Origin: Actinostola sp. cb2023
Taxonomy: Eukaryota; Cnidaria; Anthozoa; Actiniaria; Actinostolidae
Assembly: GCA_033675265.1 (NCBI GenBank)
Contig: JAUJYZ010001152.1
Coordinates: 333,385-397,384 of the forward strand
DNA: 64,000 nt
Direction: 5' to 3'
The position numbers and the translations under genes were made by a program. Below the pieces are notes generated by a model. That model worked only from the letters and a program-made list of their open reading frames with translations. It did not search any database and was not told the origin of the DNA. This document shows, one piece after another, positions 53,340 through 64,000 of the stretch. The stretch's first letter is position 1. Every line of letters starts with the position of its first letter.

Positions 53340-53920
53340 CCTCCTTAATTTATGAGAGCGTGTCAAACAGTTTGTTTGTAGATGTGAGTAGTACTGATTT
53401 AGATTCGCAAAGGAGTTACTGGGTAAAATGTACAGCCGCCATTTTGTTCTGTATAGTGGTTTCTATAGTTTACTGATACGTACTGTCTACTGTTTGTAGA
53501 TGTGAGTAGTACTGATTTAGGTTCGCAAAGGATTACTGGGTAAAATGTACAGCCGCCATTTTGTATGTACAGCATGGATATCGAATGTTCTGAACATTCA
53601 TATGTTCAGAAGTCCTGTACCTACTTATTTATGAGAACGTGTCAAACAGTTTGTTTGTAGATGTGAGTAGTAGTACTGATTTAGGTATCGCAATGATTAC
53701 TGGGTAAAATGTACAGCCGCCATTTTGTATGTACAGCATGGATATCGAATGTTCTGAACATTCATATGTTCAGAAGTCCTGTACCTACTTATTTATGAGA
53801 ACGTGTCAAACAGTTTGTTTGTAGATGTGAGTAGTACTGATTTAGGTTCGCAAAGGATTACTGGGTAAAATGTACAGCCGCCATTTTGTATGTACAGCAT
53901 GGATATCGAATGTTCAGTTT
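53340..53920. repeat. Tandem repeat with ATGTACAGCCGCCATTTTGT, four units
   Basis: One unit more than the copy at 42490-42905. The extra unit carries TTAGGTATCGCAATG in place of TTAGGTTCGCAAAGG. Confidence 0.85.
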
Positions 53921-54583
53921 AATTTATTAGCCATGCAGCTTTCACTACCGTGAAGTTGACTTAGTGAGAAGTACATTTCTAAGAGAAAAAGATATCTCAG
54001 TATACAACATTTTGAGTGCTTTCTGTGAAAACGAGGCTTTTATCAGATGTGGGTATCTTACTGACTCGTCTACAGTCGTCTCTCTGGGGAAAAAAGGCGC
54101 GCAAAGGGTCAAGGGAAGCCGGAGAAAGAGAGGAGACGTCGTCTTTTTCCTTTAATTTCTCCCGGCCTTCCCTTGATCCCTCGCGCGCCAACGAAAACAC
54201 TGGAGAGACGACTGGGGATGAGATCAGGGTATCTTATTACAGTCATCGAAGCCATTGGAAAGAAAAACAATGTGTCTACTAATGCCCCCATCAGGCCCGT
54301 AGCCAGTATGAGGCGAGCCGAGCAGTTACCTCGGTAAAACATCGCTGATTATATTTATCTTTTAACTGAATTTTCAAAAAAGGCTGACTGTCCACTATGT
54401 GCAGCTATAAAAATTTTGGCTGACTGACAAAAGTGCCTCGGGAGATAGATTTTGGTCTGGCTACGGGCCTGCCCATTCACACCTAAACATGTTTAGTTAT
54501 ACTGAGTTTTTCTTGCAATTGATTCTATAACGAAACGGAACGTGTACTTTTTTAAGAATAAAACTACCTGGAATTTACACTGT

Positions 54584-54872
54584 ATACACCTATTTCAAAA
54601 AGGTTGTCGAGTCCATAGGCGATAGGTTATACGTCGTTCCAAGACCGAACTGCATTATGGTAACAGCTTGAATGGCATGTATGCCAGAAATATTTCGTAA
54701 AATTCGATTCAAAATTTGTCTTGGTTTGTTGAAATGGAAATAGGTACGATATCATACAGCTTTTCATACCGTTTGAGCTATTCAATCTGTTACCATAATG
54801 CAGTTCGGTCTTGGAACGACGTATAACCTATCGCCTATGGACTCCTCGACAACCTTTATTGAAATAGGTGTA
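54584..54872. mobile_element. TA-target MITE, TACACCTATTTCAA family (copy 2)
   Basis: Duplicate of the MITE at 43577-43864. Confidence 0.8.
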
Positions 54873-55432
54873 TATCTCAGTGGGACGAGCACGTTTGGAA
54901 GAATGAGAGTTCACCTTAACATGCTTCAATTCTAATTTCCCTTCTTTTTCAATTTTGATCGGTGTATGTCTGGACAAATTATCATTCTGTTTCATTCTGT
55001 ATTCTGTAAGTAAGAATAAGGTTCAGTGCGCATGCGATTTTTTCCCGATTATATCACGGCTTCTTTTGTTAATAACGTTTTGTGTTATTTTAAAATAACA
55101 AAAGGAGGTGATATAATCGGTATATAAAATCGCATGCGCACTGAACCTTATTCCCCAAGGCTTAAACTCCGAACTCTTATTGTTGTTAATTAAAGTTCGT
55201 GTTAGAGATTTTAATTCAGATTCTGATTAAATGACGTTGTTTGTTTTGACATTGAGTGTATCTCATGGCCTCTTAAAGTGTCTTGTGAAGATGTCAGAAT
55301 CTCTGATCGGAATCACGAAACCTTTGTCAGAGTTTTTCGCTACTTTAAAAGGTATGATACTTTCCTTCCGCCTTCTTTTGTTTGCATATCATTCGTTTAT
55401 TTAAAAATTGAATATTAATTGAATAGGCTCTA

Positions 55433-55800
55433 TTCATCCATCCATCCATCCATCCATCCATCCATCCATCCATCCATCCATCCATCCATCCATCCATCCA
55501 TCCATCCATCCATCCATCCATCCATCCATCCATCCATCCATCCATCCATCCATTCATCCATTCCATCATTCATTCATTCATCCATCATTCATTCATTCAT
55601 TCATTCATTCATTCATTCATTCATTCATTCATTCATTCATTCATTCATTCATTCATTCATTCATTCATCCATCCATCCATTCATTCATTCATTCATTCAT
55701 TCATCCATTCATTCACCATCCATTCATTCATCCATTCATTCACCATCCATTCATTCATTCATCCATTTATTCATTCATCCATTCATTCATTATTTCATTC
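55433..55800. repeat. (ATCC)n/(ATTC)n microsatellite (copy 2)
   Basis: ATCC part longer than in copy 1 (about 120 bases), followed by ATTC and mixed units. Confidence 0.95.
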
Positions 55801-56315
55801 TTTCTTGCTGTAATTTTCTTCCCTATTGAATTATTCCTTCCCGTTCCTTCATTTCTTTCTTTCGCTGTTACATTTGATACTTCATAATATGTCTCCAGCT
55901 GCTGCTTATAATTATCTCTATAGAGTTTAAAGTGTTTGTCGTCCATCAAGCAGCATGTACTGATTGCTTGCCATCACATTAAAATGTGATCTTCTGAGGG
56001 CATAATGGTTTATTTAGGCCCAATGAAGGTAATTTATGCCCGAGTGCAGCGATATCATTTATATTACCTAAGCCCTAAATTATAAATCATTCGCGCGCAT
56101 ATATTGACGTCACTTGAGGGCATAAATATCCTATAATGCCCTCGGCCCTCTGTTTTCCTGACTTTACAAATGGTTTTCTTAAGAATCTACATAGAAATTG
56201 TGAGTGATTTATGCCCTCTAAATCCTTGATAATTTAGGGCTTAGGTAATACAAATGATAAATTCAACATGGTTAAAGAAAATCTATAACACCGTGAAAAA
56301 GAATAAATGGAAACT

Positions 56316-56785
56316 AGCGAGTGTGTATAATAATAATAATAAATATGTATGTATGAGTACACTAGTATGGGATGCGTCGGTGTATAATGATCAATTCAAT
56401 GGAAACTAGCGAGTACACTAGTATGGGCTGCGTCGGTGTATAATGATAAATTCAATGGAAACTAGCGAGTACACTAGTATGGGCTGCGTCGGTGTATAAT
56501 GATAAATTCAATGGAAACTAGCGAGTACACTAGTATGGGCTGCGTCGGTGTATAATGATAAATTCAATGGAAACTAGCGAGTACACTAGTATGGGCTGCG
56601 TCGGTGTATAATGATAAATTCAATGGAAACTAGCGAGTACACTAGTATGGACTGCGTCGGTGTATAATGATAAATCCAATGGTTAAAGGAAATCTATATA
56701 ACACCGTAAAAAAGAGTAAATGGAAACTAGCGAGTACACTAGTATGGGCTGCGTCGATGTATAATGATAAATTCAATGGTTAAAG
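56316..56785. repeat. 56 bp minisatellite (copy 2)
   Basis: Same unit order as 45285-45755, including the two AGGAAATCTATA-separated units. Confidence 0.9.
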
Positions 56786-58669
56786 GAAATCTATAACACC
56801 GTAAAAAAGAGTGCTTAACTTTAATCACTTTAACTTGATCCTAAATCCTCCGCAATCTACACCAATAATTAACTATATTGTTTCTATTTTAAACATCTGC
56901 GGGGTTTTCAGTTTCCTCTATAGACAGGCAGATCTTGAACGTGACTATAAAGACAGAAGCTTTTGCAATCATTTAAAAACAGAGATTAAAGATTGCAATT
57001 AAACGTACAAAGATTCTTAGCTTTGAAGATATGGCCTATATATATTTCGCCGCATATTGTGTGTTAAGAGTAATTACATTCTCAGGGGAAATGATAGTGA
57101 GACGAGTTCCTACTCTTTTGATGTCACTAGCTGTATTGTCATAGAATAGCACGATCGGTTGTCTTCCGTTCATCGCTACTTCTAATCTTCTCATGCTGAG
57201 ACGGAATTACTTTATCGCGAGCGGGCGCTTGGAAATACAAATCAATATTTGCGATGCCCAGTATTAATAACGCTCCCAGATCTTATTACTCTAGCGATGA
57301 CAATGAATTGCAGCGCGGGAAACAATCAATCAATCACACAAAGTCATGTGATCGTCCCACAGAAATATGTATTACCCAAAGAGAACAATCGCTTGACGCA
57401 AATAAAGAAACGTAAAAAAGCCACTTAACTGCACTTCCGTTAATTATCAACCAGCCAATCAGAAGTGCTCTCCGACGTATTGTGTCATCGTCAGCAAGTC
57501 AGGTTTTTGTATTTCAGTTCATCTGACCAATCAAATCGCATCAAATCCGCGGGGAGTTTTATCAGGCAGTATGTGTTTTAAATTTTCCAAATAATCTTGA
57601 TTTGTATGTGGGGTACTTTAGCCGCAAGTAGTCGCCGCCAAGCATCATTTTTACGGTTTTTTTAAGGTAATAGTTTGTATTTTTATCCAAATCTTTTTCT
57701 GTGCTAATAATATCATGACAATACCTTTAGTGCTGTCTAATGCCCCGTTCACACCAAGGATAAACCACGTTTTAAAGTGGTTTAGAAAATTATCTACAAA
57801 TGCTACGCAACATTTGGCACAAACTGCTGGTAAACTGTCCTTTGTGATGCACAGTATAAAATAACAGGTAGTTCGATTCTTGTGAAATTAGATGCTCTCA
57901 GATTATAGAAGCTAGAAAAAACCCAATTTAACTAAACAAGTCTTGGTGCGAATGGGGCATTAATCTTTGCATTGGATATACTGTTCGGGGAGGTTTTACT
58001 TTTAGTGTTTATGATAGGATGAGCAGAAAATTCAGGCGGTCATGTTCAACCAATTTTGAAAGTTTCTGGATATTTTATTTATTTTGTGAAAATGACATGA
58101 CACGGCTAAGTTAGAGCGGTTTATTTATTTATTTATTTATTTTATATATATATTTTTTAGCGTTTTATACTATATATATTCTATTTAAATAAAAAGAAAT
58201 ACAGAAATGTCGATCATTGCTGGTAATTATTTCTCTAATATTTGAGCTTGTACCGTTGATTACCATATTTGACTTGAAAAAATCGTTTTGAGTGAATGCA
58301 AGAGCTTTGTCGACGTCATTAGCTTCACTCTTGATGGATACGATTATATGTAAATAGCACTGGCCTTCATCTCCTACATTAGGCCTGTGAGCCATGCTGT
58401 TACCAATTAGGCTATTTATAGAACTATTCTCATTGTTGTAGAGCCAATCAGATTACACCAAGTAAAAATAAAGCAAAATATCAATAGATAATAAATACAT
58501 CTTACATAGGAATGATGGCTGGTTTAACAGTCAGGAGCTGACACTTTAATTTACTATTTTCACTGATATTCCAAGCTTAATGGAAACCATTTTCGAGCCA
58601 ATATGATACTAGAAATGTCCTGATCTGGGAAAAGTATGGTTCACGATAGAATAACAGATGGAGGCTCCT

Positions 58670-59066
58670 ATTAGCCATTCCGAGGTTGCGGAAGGGACTG
58701 GGACCGAGAGTAGAAATTTGATTAAGAAATGAACCCCATCACAAGAAAGATCACACCAAAGTTAGTAAGTTTACCAAGTTTGAGAATGTTTGGATAAATA
58801 CTAACTGAAATAGCAAGCTTTCAAAAAAATCATAAAAATAACAGAGAATGTATGGTTTTGGGGGACGCCGTCTCTAAGGTCCATACATTCTCTCTTATTT
58901 TTGCGACTTTTAAATGCCTGTTATTTCTATAGTATTAACCCAAACATGCTCAAACTCGGTAAACTCACTAATTGCAATTGTGATCTTTCTTGTGATGTGG
59001 TTCATTTTGTAATTACATTAATTTTTGCACTCGGTCCCAGTCCTTTCCGCAACCTCGGAATGGCTA
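58670..59066. mobile_element. Large foldback MITE (copy 2)
   Basis: Duplicate of 47640-48036. Confidence 0.85.
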
Positions 59067-59149
59067 ATATCATGGACTTCTAGTTGTACTGAGAATCACA
59101 ATGGGAGAAATAAATGAAGAAAAAAGAAAGAAGAGAAAAATGATATTGT

Positions 59150-59431
59150 ATAAAGTATAAAAGATAAACCGAAAAGGTGCATCTTGTACCCAAAATATAG
59201 GTCACAAAGAGCGGTGAGGATCTAAGTTTTAAAGCTTATATTTCGTAGGTGTAGTTACACCAACATCTTCAGAGCAATAAATGATAAGTAATCGATGCTT
59301 GTATTCATTTATTGCTCTGAAGATGTCGGTGTAACTACACCTACGAACCTGTAGGTAGATCCTCACCACTCTTTGTGACCTATATTTTGGGTACAAGAGT
59401 GCACCTTTTCGGTTTATCTTTTATACTTTAT
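59150..59431. mobile_element. Foldback MITE at the centre of the large palindrome
   Basis: Duplicate of 48119-48400. It lies in the 376-base loop between the two arms of the large inverted repeat. Confidence 0.8.
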
Positions 59432-61867
59432 TTCCTAAAACTGTCGGATGGACATGGTTTATGATATTGTATTTCGATACACATGCTCATCAGTTTTCTT
59501 CATTTATTTCTCCCATTGTGATTCTCAGTACAACTAGAAGTCCATGATATTAGCCATTCCGAGGTTGCGGAAGGACTGGGGACCGAGTGCAAAAAATTAA
59601 TGTAATTACAAAATGAACCACATCACAAGAAAGATCACAATTGCAATTAGTGAGTTTACCGAGTTTGAGCATGTTTGGTTTTAATACTATAGAAATAACA
59701 GGCATTTAAAAGTCGCAAAAAATAAGAGAGAATGTATGGACCTTAGAGACGGCGTCCCCCAAAACCATACATTCTCTGTTATTTTTATGATTTTTTTGAA
59801 AGCTTGCTATTTCAGTTAGTATTTATCCAAACATTCTCAAACTTGGTAAACTTACTAACTTTGGTGTGATCTTTCTTGTGATGGGGTTCATTTCTTAATC
59901 AAATTTTCTACTCTCGGTCCCAGTCCCTTCCGCAACCTCGGAATGGCTAATAGGAGCCCTCCATCTGTTATTCTATCGTGAACCATACTTTTCCCAGATC
60001 AGGACATTTCTAGTATCATATTGGCTCGAAAATGGTTTCCATTAAGCTTGGAAATATCAGTGAAAATAGTAAATTAAAGTGTCAGCTCCTGACTGTTAAA
60101 CCAGCCATCATTCCTATGTAAGATGTATTTATTATCTATTGATATTTTGCTTTATTTTTACTTGGTGTAATCTGATTGGCTCTACAACAATGAGAATAGT
60201 TCTATAAATAGCCTAATTGGTAACAGCATGGCTCACAGGCCTAATGTAGGAGATGAAGGCCAGTGCTATTTACATATAATCGTATCCATCAAGAGTGAAG
60301 CTAATGACGTCGACAAAGCTCTTGCATTCACTCAAAACGATTTTTTCAAGTCAAATATGGTAATCAACGGTACAAGCTCAAATATTAGAGAAAATAATTA
60401 CCAGCAATGATCGACATTTCTGTATTTCTTTTTTATTTAAATAGAATATATATAGTATAAAACGCTAAAAAATATATATATAAAATAAATAAATAAATAA
60501 ATAAAACCGCTCTAACTTAGCCGTGTCATGTCATTTTCACAAAAATAAATAAAATATCCAGAAAACTTTCAAAATTGGTTGAACATGACCGCCTGAATTT
60601 TCTGCTCATCCTATCATAAACACTAAAAGTAAAACCTCCCCGAACAGTATATCCAATGCAAAGATTAATGCCCCATTTCGCACCAAGACTTGTTTAGTTA
60701 AATTGGGTTTTTTCTAGCTTCTATAATCTGAGAGCATCTAATTTCACAAGAATCGAACTACCTGTTATTTTATACTGTGCATCACAAAGGACAGTTTACC
60801 AGCAGTTTGTGCCAAAATGTTGCGTAGCATTTGTAGATAATTTTCTAAACCACTTTAAACGTGGTTTTTATCCTTGGGTGTGAACGGGGCATTGAGACAG
60901 CACTAAAGGTATTGTCATGATATTATTAGCACAGAAAAAGGATTTGGATAAAAATACAAACTATTACCTTAAAAAAAACCGTAAAAATGATGCTTGGGCG
61001 GCGACTACTTGCGGCTAAAGTACCCCACATACAAATCAAGATTATTTGGAAAATTTAAAAACACATACTGCCTGATAAAACTCCCCGCGGATTTGATGCG
61101 ATTTGATTGGTCAGATGAACTGAAATACAAAAACCTGACTTGCTGACGATGACACAATACGTCGGAGAGCACTTCTGATTGGCTGGTTGATAATTAACGG
61201 AAGTGCAGTTAAGTGGCTTTTTTTACGTTTTTCTTTATTTGCGTCAAGCGATTGTTTCTCTTTGGTAATACATATTTTCTGTGGGACGATCACATGACTT
61301 TGTGTGATTGATTGATTGTTTTCCCGCGCTGCAATTCATTGTCATCGCTAGAGTAATAAGATCTGGGAGCGTTATTAATACTGGGCATCGCAAATATTGA
61401 TTTTGTATTTCCAAGCGCCCGCTCGCGATAAAGTAATTCCGTCTCAGCATGAGAAAGATTAGAAGTAGCGATGAACGGAAGACAACCGATCGTGCTATTC
61501 TATGACAATACAGCTAGTGACATCAAAAGAGTAGGAACTCGTCTCACTATCATTTCCCCTGAGAATGTAATTACTCTTAACACACAATATGCGGCGAAAT
61601 ATATATAGGCCATATCTTCAAAGCTAAGAATCTTTGTACGTTTAATTGCAATCTTTAATCTCTGTTTTTAAATGATTGCAAAAAAGCTTCTGTCTTTATA
61701 GTCACGTTCAAGATCTGCCTGTCTATAGAGGAAACTGAAACCCCGCAGATGTTTAAAATAGAAACAATATAGTTTAATTATTGGTGTAGATTGCGGAGGA
61801 TTTAGGATCAAGTTAAAGTGATTAAAGTTAAGCACTCTTTTTTACGGTGTTATAGATTTCCTTTTAA

Positions 61868-62345
61868 CCATTGAATTTATCATTATACATCAACGCAGCC
61901 CATACTAGTGTACTCGCTAGTTTCCATTTACTCTTTTTTACGGTGTTATATAGATTTTCCTTTAACCATTGGGGGATTTATCATTATACACCGACGCAGT
62001 CCATACTAGTGTACTCGCTAGTTTCCATTGAATTTATCATTATACACCGACGCAGCCCATACTAGTGTACTCGCTAGTTTCCATTGAATTTATCATTATA
62101 CACCCGACGCAGCCCATACTAGTGTACTCGCTAGTTTCCATTGAATTTATCATTATACACCGACGCAGCCCATACTAGTGTACTCGCTAGTTTCCATTGA
62201 ATTATCATTATACACCGACGCAGCCCATACTAGTGTACTCGCTAGTTTCCATTGAATTGATCATTATACACCGACGCATCCCATACTAGTGTACTCATAC
62301 ATAACATATTTATTATTATTATTATACACACTCGCTAGTTTCCAT
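61868..62345 (-). repeat. 56 bp minisatellite, inverted copy
   Basis: Reverse-complement units with extra single-base indels relative to 56316-56785. Confidence 0.9.
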
Positions 62346-62861
62346 TTATTCTTTTTCACGGTGTTATAGATTTTCTTTAACCATGTTGAATTTTATCATT
62401 TGTATTACCTAAGCCCTAAAATTATCAAGGATTTAGAGGGCATAAATCACTCACAATTTCTATGTAGATTCTTAAGAAAACCATTTGTAAAGTCAGGAAA
62501 ACAGAGGGCCGAGGGCATTATAGGATATTTATGCCCTCAAGTGACGTCAATATATGCGCGCGAATGATTTATAATTTAGGGCTTAGGTAATATAAATGAT
62601 ATCGCTGCACTCGGGCATAAATTACCTTCATTGGGCCTAAATAAACCATTATGCCCTCAGAAGATCACATTTTTAATGTGATGGCAAGCAATCAGTACAT
62701 GCTGCTTGATGGACGACAAACACTTTAAACTCTATAGAGATAATTTATAAGCAGCAGCTGGAGACATATTATGAAGTATCAAATGTAACAGCGAAAGAAA
62801 GAAATGAAGGAACGGGAAGGAATAATTCAATAGGGAAGGAAAAATTACAGCAAGAAAGAAT

Positions 62862-63230
62862 GAAATAATGAATGAATGGATGAATGAATAAATGGATGAA
62901 TGAATGAATGGATGGTGAATGAATGGATGAATGAATGGATGGTGAATGAATGGATGAATGAATGAATGAATGAATGAATGGATGGATGGATGAATGATGA
63001 ATGAATGAATGAATGAATGAATGAATGAATGAATGAATGAATGAATGAATGAATGAATGAATGAATGGATGGATGGATGGATGAATGAATGAATGAATGA
63101 ATGGACGAATGGATGGATGGATGGATGGATGGATGGATGGATGGATGGATGGATGGATGGGATGGAATGGATGGATGGATGGATGGATGGATGGATGGAT
63201 GGATGGATGGATGGATGGATGGATGGATGA
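62862..63230 (-). repeat. (GAAT)n/(GGAT)n microsatellite, inverted copy
   Basis: Reverse complement of the ATTC/ATCC tract at 55433-55800, with slips such as GGGATGGAATGG near 63160. Confidence 0.95.
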
Positions 63231-64000
63231 ATAGAGCCTATTCAATTAATATTCAATTTTTAAATAAACGAATGATTATGCAAACAAAAGAAGCGGAAGG
63301 AAAGTCATCATACCTTTTTAAAGTAGCGAAAAACTCTGACAAAGGTTTTTTTCGTGATTCCGATCAGATTCTGACATCTTCACAAGACACTTTAAGAGGC
63401 CATGAGTATACACTCAATGTCAAAACAAACAACGTCACGTTTTTAATCAGAATCTGAATTAAAATCTCTAACACGAAACTTTAATTAACAACAATAAGAG
63501 TTCGGAGTTTAAGCCTTGGGGAATAAGGTTCAGTGCGCATGCGATTTTATATACCGATTATATCACCTCCTTTTGTTTTATTTTAAATAACACAAACGTT
63601 ATTAACAAAGAAGCCGTGATATAATCGGGAAAAATCGCATGCGCACTGAAACCTTATTCTTACTTACAGAATACAGAATGAAACAGAATGATAATTTGTC
63701 CAGACATACACCGATCAAAAAATTGAAAAAGAAGGGAAATTAGAATTGAAGCATGTTAAGGTGAACTCTCATTCTTCCAAACGTGCTCGTCCCACTGAGA
63801 TATACACTATTTCAATAAAGGTTGTCGAGGAGTCCATAGGCGATAGGGTTATACGTCGTTTTCCAAGACCGAACTGCATTATGGTAACAGATTGAATATG
63901 CTCAAACGGTATGAAAAGTGACTGTATGATATCGTACTATTTCCATTTCAACAAAGCAAGAAAACAATTTTTGGACAATCGAATTTTTACGAAATATTTT

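Larger units (their letters stand above)
59494..64000 (-). repeat. Inverted copy of about 54690-59117
   Basis: From 59494 the sequence is the reverse complement of 59117 downwards, including the foldback MITE, the TATTTATT tract, the 56 bp minisatellite (61868-62345), the ATTC/ATCC tract (62862-63230) and the MITEs near 63.5-63.9 kb. Differences are mostly single-base insertions and deletions in homopolymers, for example AGAGAAAATAATT for AGAGAAATAATT near 60393 and CACCCGACG for CACCGACG near 62102. The arm runs off the window end. Confidence 0.95.

Overview
The window looks like AT-rich nuclear DNA of a cnidarian, most likely an anthozoan (coral or sea anemone). The evidence is intron-containing genes with GT/AG sites, a minus-strand precursor for RPamide-type neuropeptides, a thrombospondin type-1 repeat gene with one repeat per exon, glycan-rich rhodopsin-like receptors, and very many short inverted-repeat transposons and microsatellites. 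Nothing bacterial or viral was seen. The species call is inference.

Layout. About 1-3 kb is repeat-rich and geneless. A roughly 7 kb block (about 2.97-10.17 kb) ends in a receptor copy broken by a homopolymer frameshift (8860-10009). After dispersed repeats and simple repeats (10.1-13.5 kb) the block recurs (13.58-18.0 kb) with an intact receptor (16691-17836, 381 aa). Comparing the two copies gives empty sites for several transposon insertions.

The best find is at 18.45-24.47 kb on the minus strand: a small split gene that no long reading frame reveals. It has a TATA box, a 5' non-coding exon, a signal-peptide exon, two 46-49 bp exons that each encode a peptide ending in Arg-Pro-Gly-Lys-Arg, two 23 bp linker microexons, and a final exon with an immediate stop and an AATAAA signal. 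The exons join in phase to give 76 residues, predicted to release two RP-amide neuropeptides. Its introns are packed with MITEs, simple repeats and a tRNA-like element.

From 24.5 to 33.3 kb there is a 71 bp minisatellite, a SINE-like fragment, a TTAA-flanked element nested in a pogo-like element, and an exact 270 bp duplication. On the minus strand, 36411-33415 carries the 3' part of a TSR gene: two exons of a Cys-containing 'DNYLC' domain, then four TSR exons. Terminal-inverted-repeat elements fill 37.1-39.6 kb.

From 39.76 kb the window is a near-identical tandem duplication (39760-about 48465 and 50511-about 59493). It carries a truncated, frameshifted receptor copy and an intact one (50216-51664) whose extracellular tail is a 12 bp minisatellite coding repeated N-glycosylation sites. 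From 59494 to the end the sequence runs back as an inverted, indel-rich copy of 54.7-59.1 kb, which may be an assembly or read artefact.

The two receptor types and the neuropeptide gene suggest neural or sensory signalling. That the peptides act on either receptor is only a hypothesis.
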